Shown here in pieces: positions 24,192 to 34,570 of a DNA stretch of 64,000 bases. This stretch comes from Ricinus communis. Its lineage: Eukaryota; Streptophyta; Magnoliopsida; Malpighiales; Euphorbiaceae. The notes below the pieces were generated by a model. That model was not told where the DNA came from and did no database searches. It was given only the letters and a program-made list of their open reading frames with translations. Numbering within the stretch: the first letter of the stretch is position 1; each line of letters opens with the position of its first letter. A program made the translations under genes and the position numbers. The DNA is taken from contig NC_063257.1 of assembly GCF_019578655.1 (NCBI RefSeq), positions 31,655,159 to 31,719,158 of the forward strand, read 5' to 3'.

Positions 24192-25430
24192 ATGGAGAGA
24201 CAAGGAGAACACGCGAATCGGCCCGGATAAGTCATTAGAGTCATGCATGGTCATGAAAATGCATCCGAACATGATCAACATGATGAGCATGAGCTACATT
24301 CCGAAAATGCCGCACAATCGAATGTACAAAATGTTATGGAACAGTTTATGGATTTTCCGATGCAACGGCAGCTCAACAACAAGCACCGCTCGGACTCAAC
24401 AACAAAAGGCCGTGATAGATAAGAATTATGAAAGAGTTAGGAAACAAGGTGCTAATGTTTTCAAGGTACTACCCGATCCCTGAGGCCGAGGAATGGTTAC
24501 GAAATACGGAAAGGGTGTTGGATAGATTTAATTGCACATCCGAACAAAGGCTTCTATATACAGTGATCTTTAATAGAAAAGATGCACTTGATTGGTGGGA
24601 AACAGTTTTAAGAAGCAAAGATCGACCAATGACTTTGACTTGGAATGATTTCTTGAGAGAATTTGCTGAGAAGTATACTCCGAAATTTATAGAGACAGAA
24701 GAAGCTTGAATTTCTTGATTGAAACAGAATGATATGTCGGTTGCAGAGTCGAAGTTCAATTTGTGAGATTATGTAAGTATGCACCGGAAGAAATAGCCAA
24801 TCAAGAACTGAAAAGGAAGAAATTTGAGATGGGTTTGAGGCTTGACATTCGTGAGAAAATGGCGTTGAAACCTCATAATTACAATGCCTCAATTGAAGGC
24901 CGCTTTGAGAGTCAAGAAACATCATTTGAAAGGAATACTATGGAAGCTAAAAAGAAGAAGATCATTGGTACTTATAGTAATCCTCCAAGACAGATTAGTA
25001 TTTCTTCGTTCAGAGGCTCTAATTCACAGCGGAGTAGTTATCGTGGACGAGGGTTTGGTGGTCAGTCTAGTAGATCCTCCATAGTACCTTATAGTAGAGG
25101 TGGATACAATTCATCCGGGACTTGAGGGAGGACAAGTTTCAGCCCAAGAGAGGGTTTGCTCCTGTTTGTCCTACGTGCAACAGGAGACATATTGGAGAAT
25201 GTTGGGGACCTAGACCAGTAGTATGTTTTACTTGTAGTAGGCCAGGACATTATTCTAGAGATTGTCCTATGAGAAGAAATAATGTTGGAGAATCTTATAC
25301 GGTGGGTCGGAGTAGTGTTGGTGAAAATATTCCGATTGGTTCGTGCAGAGGCAAAGGAAGAGGTGGCGAGCAGTTTAACTATTTCAGCAACACCATCGGA
25401 ACAAATTGGTCAACCACAAGCACAAGCTAG
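24192..25430 (+). pseudogene. Element B gag with CCHC zinc knuckle, frameshifted
   Basis: The start ATG at 24192 (MERQGEH) matches copy A. Capsid motifs EAEEWLRNTERVLDRF and DALDWWETVLRSKD lie at about 24480-24620. The knuckle CFTCSRPGHYSRDC lies at about 25222-25263 with C-X2-C-X4-H-X4-C spacing. Frameshifts near 24215, 24480, 24715 and 25125 split the reading into four frames. A glutamine-rich stretch lies near the N terminus. Confidence 0.87.
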
Positions 25431-25439
25431 AGTATTTGC

Positions 25440-26000
25440 TACTACTAGAAATGAAGCATTTGTAGCACTGAAATTGTTAACGGTATACTTTCTATTCATG
25501 ATTCTGATGCACATGTTCTTATTGATCCTGGATCCACATGTTCATTCATATCACATGATTTTGCATCGCATGTTCATGCTAATATAGAGGCATTAGGTTA
25601 TGATATATATGTATCTATGCCTGCTGGGGGTATTATCACAGTAAATACGATAGTGAGATCATGTCCTGTAGTAGTAGATAGTGTCAAACTACATGCAGAT
25701 TTGGTTGTTATTAATCTTAGAGAGTTTGATGTTATTTTGGGGATGGATTGGTTGTCAAGAAATCATGCTATTGTTGATTGTAAGACGAAGGAAGTGGCTA
25801 TGGAAATACAAGGAGAAATGAAAATAGTAATGGTGGGTGAAAGGAAGACAATTCCTAATTGTTTGATTTCAGCAGTGACTGCATGTCAGTTAATTAAAAA
25901 TGGATGTGAAGCATATCTAATTAGTTTTATAGATACTACTAAGGTCAGTCCAGGGGTATTAGACATTCCAAAGTGGTCGGAGAATTTCCTAACATATTCT
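25440..26000 (+). pseudogene. Element B aspartic protease
   Basis: The active site LIDPGSTCSFIS lies near 25520, in another frame from the following open stretch 25617-26003. That stretch holds VILGMDWLSRNHAIVDC (about 25735), the second conserved block of gypsy proteases. Gag, protease and RT follow with no sign of separate promoters, as expected for a polyprotein. Confidence 0.8.
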
Positions 26001-26780
26001 TAGATGATTTGCCTGGTTTGCCACCAAATCGAGAGGTTGATTTTGAGATTGACATCATCCCCGGTATCGCACCTATTTCCATTGCACCATACAGAATGGC
26101 TCCATTAGAATTGAAAGAATTAAAGAAGCAATTAGAAGAGTTACTTGATAAAGGTTTCATCAGGCCAAGTACTTCACCTTGGGGAGCACCATTTGTGAAG
26201 AAAAAGGATGGTAGTATGCGATTATGTATTGATTATAGGCAATTGAATAGGATTACGTTGAAGAATAAATATCCATTGCCGAGAATTGATGATTTGCTTG
26301 ATCAGTTAAAAGGTGCAACTGTGTTCTCTAAAATTGATTTAAGATCGGGTTATTGGCAACTCCGGGTTGAAGAGAAATCTATTGCCAAGACAAAGATTCG
26401 AACAAGGTATGGGCACTATGAATTTATTGTGATGCCATTTGGTTTAACAAATGCTCCTACTGTTTTTATGTCAACGATGAACAAGACTTTCCAGCCATAT
26501 TTAGATCACTTTGTTATTGTGTTCATTGATGATATTCCGATTTACTCTAGAAGCCCGGGAAGAGCATGAACAACACTTGAGAATTGTTTCATGATTTTGA
26601 GGGAAAAACAGTTGTATGCAAAATTCAACAAATGCGAGTTTTGGATGGAGGAAATTGCATTCTTAGGGCATATTATTTCTAAACATGGAGTGCAACCAGA
26701 TTCATCAAAGATTAAAGCAATTATTGAATGGGAACCGCTTCTAGAAATGTTTCCCCAAGTTCAAGTTTTCTTGGGTTAGC
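25973..26780 (+). pseudogene. Element B reverse transcriptase
   Basis: The first 198 codons are open (25973-26569): [59 protein letters not shown] and FGLTNAP are in order. The active site [11 protein letters not shown] keeps both catalytic aspartates, with a Leu-to-Pro change after them relative to copy A. A frameshift near 26560 moves the thumb region ([17 protein letters not shown]) to another frame at 26591-26779. Confidence 0.9.
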
Positions 26781-27310
26781 TCGGCTATTATAGAAGATTT
26801 GTAAAAGATTTTTCAGTTATTGCTAAGCCTCTAACAGCTTTGTAAAAGAAGAATGTGCCATTCCAAAGGACGGAGTTATGTGATCAAAATTTTCAAGAGT
26901 TGAAGAAAAGGCTTACTACTACACCGATACTCGCATTGCCATCCGAAATGGAGGTTATGTTGTATATCGATGCTTCTAGGCAAGGACTTGGATGTGTCTT
27001 AATGCAGCATGGGAAGGTTATAGCTTATGCTTCAAGACAATTGCGACCTCATGAGCTGAATTATCCTACACATGATCTTGAATTAGCAGCTATTGTACAT
27101 GCATTGAAGATATGGCGACATTATTTATACGGGGAGACATTTCAGATATTTCACCGATCATAAGAGTTTGAAATATATCCCTACACAGAAAGAGTTGAAT
27201 CTGAGACAACGAAGATGGATTGAGCTTCTGAAGGATTATGATTGCACTATTGATTATCATCCTGGAAAAGCAAATGTTGTTGCTGATGCTTTAAGTAGGA
27301 AGTCAGTGGA
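26781..27310 (+). pseudogene. Element B RNase H
   Basis: The stretch 26855-27163 includes [19 protein letters not shown] and [20 protein letters not shown]. The next frame (27168 on) gives [20 protein letters not shown] and [16 protein letters not shown]. An inserted base near 27155 breaks the FTDHKSLKY motif into FHRS and a new frame. Confidence 0.85.
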
Positions 27311-28898
27311 AAATTTTTCAAGTATGATTTGCTACAATGTAGAATATTTAGTTGCACTTAGAGCTATGGATGTGAAGTTTTATGTTTATGACAATGATCT
27401 GTTAGCCACATTACAAGTAAAGCCTTTGATTGGAGATAAAATTAAAGATGCACAGTGTGAAGATTCTTATTTGCAAAGGATGAAGGGTAGAGTACAAGAA
27501 GGAAAGAATACACAATTTGTGTTGAAAGATGATGGTGTGTTATTGAATAGAAATCGTGTATGTGTACCTGATGTAGGAAATTTGAGAAAGGAAATCATGC
27601 ATGAAGCGCACTATGCACCTTATGCAATGCATCCCTGGAAGTACCAAAATGTACAAAAATTTGAAGCCTTATTATTGGTGGCCGAGCAATGAAGAAGGAT
27701 GTGGCGAATTTGTGAGTAAGTGTTTGACATGTCGGCCAAGTGAAAGGAGAGCACCGAGGCACCGCAGGTAAACTTCATTCTTTATCTATACCTGTGTGGA
27801 AGTGGGATAAGATTACTATGGATTTTGTTATGGGATTGCCGCGTACATTTAACAAGCATGATGCTATTTGGGTAATTGTTGATCGACTTACTAAATGTGC
27901 TCATTTCTTACCTGTGAAACAAACAGATTCACTTGATAAACTTGCTGAATTGTATATTTCTGAGATTGTTAGATTGCATGGTGTGCCTATATCTATTGTA
28001 TCAGATAGGGATCCTAGATTTACTTCTCGTTTCTGGGAGAGTTTGCAGAAAGCATATGGTACTAAGCTTCATTTCAGTACAGCTTTTCATCCTCAAACAG
28101 ATGGGCAATCAGAAAGAACTATTCAGACATTAGAAGATATGATGAGGGCTTGCACACTTGAGTTCAAGGGTAACTGGGATGATTACATACCACAGGATGG
28201 AATTTCGCGTATAACAGTTTTCATTCTAGTATCGGTATGGCTCCTTATGAAGCTTTGTATAGGAGGAAATGTAGAAGTCCAGTTTGCTGGGATGTTGAAG
28301 GTTTAAGACAGCTTGAAGGTCCAGAATTGGTACAAGAAACAGTGGATAAAATAGAGATAGTTAAAAAGAATTTGAAAGTAGCACAGATGCATAAAAGAGT
28401 TATGCTGATTTGCATCGAAGGGAAATGGAATATATTGTGGGTGATAAAGTTTTCTTGCGGGTATCACCATGGAAAGGAATATTAAGGTTTGGTAAACAAG
28501 GGAAATTGAGTCCGAGGTATGTAGGACCTTATGAAATTATTGAAAGAGTTGGACCATTGGCTTATAGGTTAGCATTACCTCATGAGTTGTCTTCTATTCA
28601 TGATGTTTTTCACGTTTCTATGTTGAGGCGATATAGATCGGATCCTAGTCATATCATTCCAGAGCCGGAGATAGAAATCACGGAAAAGTTGACATATGTG
28701 GAAGAACCGATAGAAATTCTTGATCGAAGGGTTAAGAAATTGAGAAATAAAGACATTCCTATGGTCAAAATTAAGTGGAGTCATCATTCACCAAGAGAAG
28801 CAACTTGGGAAGTAGAAGAGCATATGAGATGTAAGTATCCGCATCTATTCCATTGTAATGTTGGTGAGTTGTTAAAATTTCGGGACGAAATTTCTTAA
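27311..28898 (+). pseudogene. Element B integrase with chromodomain-like tail
   Basis: The H/C zinc region lies at about 27590-27735. The core is open from 27740 to 28306 with the acidic triad in MDFV, SDRD and SERT contexts. A frameshift near 28195 follows the catalytic glutamate. The C-terminal 28410-28898 frame carries [32 protein letters not shown] and [18 protein letters not shown], and stops at 28896-28898 just before the polypurine tract. Frames 27933-28133 and 28575-28787 are shadows. Confidence 0.88.
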
Positions 28899-28910
28899 GG
28901 AAGGGAGAGT
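28897..28910 (+). promoter_or_regulatory. Element B polypurine tract
   Basis: AAGGAAGGGAGAGT abuts the 3' LTR start at 28911. It is identical to the tract of element A. Confidence 0.87.
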
Positions 28911-31220
28911 TGTAGCACTGCATTTTCTCATCATCCATGTTATGTGCATTTACATTTAATCATTGGGCATATGATGGTATATCAATGATATTTTTATTTT
29001 ATGAGAACATATATATATTAATTATAAGTAGAGAATAAGAAGCATGATATTAGATTATTAATTTAGATAAGTTGATTAAGTACTTGGGTTATGTGTATTA
29101 AGCCTTAAGACTTAATTGAACCAATAGTTGAAGGTTGGGTAAATAGATTGGACTTAAAAGATACAATTAAAAGTTAGTACCTATATATGGTTAGTAAGAA
29201 TTAATTTAGGGTGATAAAAATAGTTTAGTAGGTGGTGGCATTAAGAGAGGAATATTGGAAATTGGAACCATGAGTGAGCTCATTTTACCTCTTCATTTCT
29301 CTAAAATTCGTTCATGGCCAAAAACACAAAATTTGGAATAAGAGAGAGGAGTGGAATACCTAGAAAAACTTAAGATTAAGATAGGATTTTGCCAACTATT
29401 GAAGGAGCCAAGCTAAAGCTAAAGGATTTAAGCATATTAGCAACCCAAAAGCTGAAATTGGTAAGTTGTTACTTGAGTGTTATTAATTTGTCATTAGGGT
29501 TCTTGATTACAAATTGGAAAAACTTCATTTGATGGTCTCATTGATTAATTAAAGGTCTGATTATCATGAATTAGTAGAGTATTGAATGATTGCATAAAGA
29601 TTAAGCTTGATTTAAGTTTAAGTATGTTAAGATAGAAAACTGTCAAAATTCCAGCAACCTTGATATTCTGTATTTTAGGCATAACATGGGTTATATAAGT
29701 CCAAATTAAGCTTAATTGGTGTCTATGGAAATTTTAAAGAGTCCTCTATAACTTTGTAGTTTTGTGATTTTGCTATTTTTGCCGTTTTGGTTGCTTAAAT
29801 TGAGCAAACAGATTGCTGCTCGGGTACAACTAGCTGTATGACCCTTGCTCAGTAATTTGAAAATAATTAAATCTATAGAAGTCGGAATTGAGTAATTCTT
29901 CTTGGAGATGAAACTAGACGCATAAATGGATATGTCAATTTAATATGAGATTTTTGTATTAAGCCAATTTTGCCCAGCAATAAATATACCTTGGTACTAA
30001 ATTCTGTCTAGAAAACAGAAATGTTGGAGATTAGTTTTATGCAATTTATTGATGTTAATTTGAGTTAGATTGGTATTTAACTAGATGGAAAATGTTTATA
30101 GGATATTAAAACAGTAATTGAGAGTCTTAGAGGAAGAGTTAGACCTATGAATTAGAGAGGGGATGATCTTGTAATGCATTAGAATTCGCATTTACATGAA
30201 TATTTGTAATATGCATGAAATGTGAATTGATGAATGTGTTGACAGTGCACTCAAAGGCCCCGGAAAGGAAGTTGTGGAGAAAGGAGGTTCTTATATGCTA
30301 AAGGAATAAGTATATTTTGAGTAAGTAAATAGTTAATATTTGCTATGTTCATATATTTAATCAAATGTTCCGCGAAATGGTTGCGTTTGCTTAATATTGC
30401 TTATGTTTGAATGACCGAGATGGAAATGATTGGTGTTGAGTGGAACAATTGTTATTGCTGAAATATGATATAAGTGAAATGATTGAATTGTGATGTTAAG
30501 TGCATATGTGCATGTGAATGGTGGATTCCCCTATGAAAAAAAAAGATATATATATAAAGCCTTGGGAGGCTAAAGCCTAGAGAGGCTATAAAAGTGTATA
30601 ATGTGAGATGAGGCGAGCAGCCTACGTGTGTGATATGTGAGGATGAGGCGGAGCAGCACATTAAAGGGGATCCACAAGCCGTGAGAACTAACCATAATTG
30701 TTGAATTGTATTTCTTCTATGATGGTTGTAATGAATTGAGTAGAATGGTATGACTTTATACCTAAACTATGAATATCATGGAAAGTTATGTGATTGGGTG
30801 GAAATTGTATTAAGTGTATGTGATATAGATTATGTTGATTATTTATTTACCGAAATGGAGGCTCACCCCTCTCCAAAATTTTTCTTTTCAGGTTTGTAAA
30901 TAGTAGTGCATCCGTTGGTTGTATGCGAAGTCTAGCTTTTAGCGATTCAAGTTGGGCCAGTTTTGTGAAGTCTCCTCCCGATGCATTTTTGTATGCAGTT
31001 ATGTGATATATATGGAAGTATGCCTTATAAGGCATAAGAAGATGTTTGTAATACTTGTTAAATGATGTTTAAGTATAATCATATGTTTATATATTAATAA
31101 CCTTGTGTCTGGATTCTTAACAACCTACATATTGACCTATCTACCTGTAGTATATATTCTACGACGCTTGTATGCTTCCTGGCTAATGTTTATTGGTTAG
31201 TATGTGATGGGGGTGTTACA
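28911..31220 (+). repeat. Element B 3' LTR
   Basis: 2310 bp, starting TGTAGCACTGC (the 5' LTR has TGTAACGCCTGC) and ending GGTGTTACA, followed by the target duplication TTTCT. Frames such as 30452-30661 and 30847-31035 have equivalents in the 5' LTR and are not genes. Confidence 0.95.
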
Positions 31221-31423
31221 TTTCTAGCTGATAATATAAGTGCTTCAAAGGCTTTTGGATATGGATGTCATTATTTGAGTGTTTGCTCATTGTTAGCATA
31301 GATATTCTTAACCTTGTCTTCTTTTCTAGAAATTGATGTTGAATTTGTTTTGATTTCTTTGGCTATTAATTCAGGACATTAGTTTCTGCCAAATTTATGT
31401 GTAATCTACAAATCCTGTTGCAG

Positions 31424-31465
31424 GTTGATAAGCTACAGGAAGAGAATGAAAGTTTAGTTGAAAAA
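31424..31465 (+). CDS. Putative host-gene exon 2 (coiled-coil protein)
   Basis: 42 bases bounded by CTGTTGCAG (acceptor) and GTAGGT (donor) read VDKLQEENESLVEK with no stop. It joins exon 1 in phase 0 to give an unbroken Glu/Gln/Leu coiled-coil reading. The 198 bases between B and this exon have an intron-like T-rich stretch. The next exon is not seen in the following 360 bases and may lie beyond the transposon cluster to the right. Confidence 0.62.
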
Positions 31466-31829
31466 GTAGGTCAGCATGTTTATTTTCATAGATCTATATA
31501 GTTTTTACTTGCAATTGCTCAACATAGGCGCAATTAGCCCTCTTTCATTTTTAAGAGGAATGATATGTTAATTATTTGCAACAATAGAATATTACTTTCA
31601 TAGTGTGCCATAATTGCACATGTTAAACGAGAGATAAAGTTGTTAGTTCTACCCGTTAGAATAAGAGCATATATAATCGTTTAAACTTATTTTAACAGTC
31701 AAACACTTTAAAATTTATATTAAAATATATTTGTATCAAGTATGGAATGATAGGGGCCAATATGTACCTTTGTCCTATTTAAAATATTTTCAAATTTGAT
31801 TAGGTGTAATTTCAATAGTAGTAAAATGA
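31466..31829 (+). other. Presumed host intron sequence
   Basis: AT-rich sequence after the exon 2 donor site, up to the target duplication of element F. I see no gene or repeat in it. Confidence 0.4.
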
Positions 31830-31975
31830 TTTTCAAAAGGCAAAAGCTACATATAACCCTTAAACTTTTGATTAAATCTCAATTAAACCTTCAAACTTTA
31901 AGTTGAAATAATTTAGCTCTTAAACTAAATGATACGGAACAATTAAGATCCTCTATGTAACTCTGTTACTACTAT

Positions 31976-34427
31976 AGTGGACGATGGTTTCAGGAATAAT
32001 TAAGCCCCTTTTGACTAATAGGGAACACGCTGACTAGTCACAGAGACTAGCGCGAAGAAAGAGAGTCACCATCCGGGTGACTCTCTAGGAAACTTTTATA
32101 ACTAGATGGTGTTTCTAGATTTCATAAAGAAGTTTCACCACATCAAAAGATAAATCTGGAAGTCAACTTCCTTATTTGTGTATTCTATTTTTAATTTTAT
32201 TGTTTAACAGGTTATTCCCTATAAACACAATAATTATGACTCTACAATTAATTACTACAGCATGTGAGGTCCATTTAAGTCTAACCCATTTTAATTATAC
32301 CCAATCCCGTTTATTTTGTTGGCCTAGTTTTACTATTTTAATTATGCATGAAGCCCACCTAGTCTAGTCCAATTACAAGTGATGCTTTGGTTACTAAATT
32401 TTTAACCTAAGTAGACTATTCATTTAGATGCCAAGATCTAATTAGATCTTCCTATTCTAAATGATTCCATTAATAGATTTTAAATATGGTACAAGAGCCA
32501 CTAAGTCTATATTAATTTTAATTTATTAGTCTAGTTTTACTATCTTATTTCGACATGAAGCCCACCTAGTCTAATTCAATTACAAGTTATGCTTTGGTTA
32601 CTAAATTTTTAACCTAAATGGACTATTCATTTACATGCCAAGGTCCAATTAGGTCTTCCTAGTCTAAATAAGTCCATTAATTGATTTTAAACATGGTACA
32701 AGCCCAGTAAGTCTATATTGATTTTAATTTAGGCCCAAATTACCTATATTTATCATATTGGACTATAGTTTACATGCAAAGCCCAATTTTAGCCTATGCT
32801 TAGGTGTTTAATTTTAATTTTCAATCATACCTCAAATATTTGCCATACATTCACATAATAAAACAAAAATAAAGCAAAAAATAAAAAAAAAAAAGCAAAA
32901 AACCTAAATTATTACAATCCTTTCTGCAACTAAAAGCTAAAAAATCTAATTTAGGTCTAAAGAGGCCAAAAGAATGACAATCAAGGCCAAAATCTCAGAA
33001 CAGGACAAATCTAGGGTGAATAGCTTATTGGGTAACCTCACAGAGCCGGTCGATTCAACGCATAGCCGATCGGCTCTGCACTTCTGTAGGAGGCATAAAA
33101 CAATTCAGTTTTGGTTCTCCACCGCCCGAAATTTGATTCACATGCATAAAGACATATCGAGCGTGATTAGTACACATAAAAGTCATGAAACAAGGCATAA
33201 AACAATTGATTCTAAGCAAGAAAATGTAAAATGACTAAAAATAAACTTATAGTAGATAAGGCTCCTTTTCATAAAAGAATTTCTAAAACTAATCACATGA
33301 ATCTAATAAAACTAGATCTAATAATTCACACATGCATTTTATCATCAAGGCAAAGTAATCCTAGCATGTTAACCTACTCATATGATCATCAGATCCAGAA
33401 CCCAAGAAAAGAGCATGTTATCTGATTCAAAATCCAACAAGCATGCCTATCATAAAAACAATAAAAGATTTCCAAGATCCTAGATCTAAACATATAGAAC
33501 ATGTAAATTATTAAAAGTAATCATAGATCAACCCTAGAATGTTTCTAATAACATAAAATCATAAGAAAATAGTGAAAAAGATGTTGATGATGCTGGATTT
33601 AGGAACCCTTAGATTGTCATTGTATTGTGCAGATCCTCGAGTCTCATGTGATGAGGATGAGATAGAATCAAATATGAGGTAATGATCTAAAGTATTTGGG
33701 GTTTGTTTTTATGTTTGATCTTTGAAAGTAGGTACTACCTCTAGAAAGCTTGTTTGTCATTCTTTAAAAGTTACAAAAAATAAGGGGTTTTAGTTACTGA
33801 TTGTTGTCAACTATCACTATCAATTGCTAATAACTACTTTCTTTCCCTATACTCAAAGCCTCTCTTTCTATTTATAGAAGAGAATTTAGGAAATTCTAGA
33901 GAATGTTATAATATCAATAATTAAAAATGAGAAATCTTTAAACTTATTAGATGTTTTATCGATAAAAATCTAATAATCTTTTTAAGAATTCTAAATTCAA
34001 ATTATTATTGATAAAATATTTTAGAATGCGTATTTTTAGCGTTTTAACTCGAGAAAACAAGTAAAACAACGTTGGAAGTCAAAACAGGGACCAACCGAGA
34101 CAGTGTAGAGCCAACAGCTCTACACAGAGCCGACCAGCTCTATGCTGACTCGATCGCTTTTAGGTACAGCCTATTCGGCTGTACATAAAGCCGATTGGCT
34201 CAGAGTGCCAAAAGTTTTAAAAAAAATTACAATTTCATCCTAAACTTAATCTTTTTTATCAATTTAGTCTAAATTGATTTCAAAAAATTATTTTGGTTCA
34301 ATTATTTACAACCCTATTCAGAATTCAATCGTCCCCAACCTCTCAAGACTCGAGAAAAGTAGTAACTTTTATCGTCAGACTTTTCGTAATTCTCTTGATA
34401 TCTAGATCCGGAAAACGGGTGCTAACA
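31976..34427 (-). repeat. D2: solo LTR of family D
   Basis: 2452 bp, read on the minus strand from TGTTAGCACCC (34427) to the left end. It aligns with D1 and D3. ACTAT lies on both sides (31971-31975 and 34428-34432). No polypurine tract or internal region adjoins it, so it is a solo LTR. The opposite arm of element F preserves the uninterrupted sequence and supports this insertion point. The left terminal two or three bases are decayed (AGTGG instead of TGGGC). Confidence 0.78.
32330..32750 (-). repeat. 207-bp tandem duplication inside the D2 LTR
   Basis: GAAGCCCACCTAGTCTA occurs at 32350 and 32557, and the following 190 or so bases are similar in both copies. This accounts for most of the extra length of D2 over D1 and D3. 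The frame 32176-32367 lies in it and is not a gene. Confidence 0.75.
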
Positions 34428-34570
34428 ACTATCGTTACTATTTTTTATCAAAGATATAGATAACCTTATAAACTTCAGTTTGAAATAATTAAACCATTAA
34501 ACTAAATAATACGAAATAATTAAGCCTCTGTGCATTTCTGTTACTACTACCATTAATTATTTTTATGAGA

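Larger units (their letters stand above)
21768..31220 (+). mobile_element. Element B: full-length Tekay/Del-like Ty3/gypsy element
   Basis: 9453 bp with both LTRs, primer-binding site, gag, protease, RT, RNase H, integrase with chromodomain-like tail, and polypurine tract. The target duplication TTTCT is at 21763-21767 and 31221-31225. The LTRs differ at few places, so insertion is fairly recent, yet gag-pol already has several frameshifts. It is the same family as element A in the opposite orientation. It lies in the intron between two putative host exons. Confidence 0.95.

Noticed and set aside
24192..28898. Element B as an active, autonomous element
   Set aside because: LTRs and target duplication are intact, but gag-pol is split by at least eight frameshifts and the primer-binding site lacks one base; some breaks could still be sequence errors.
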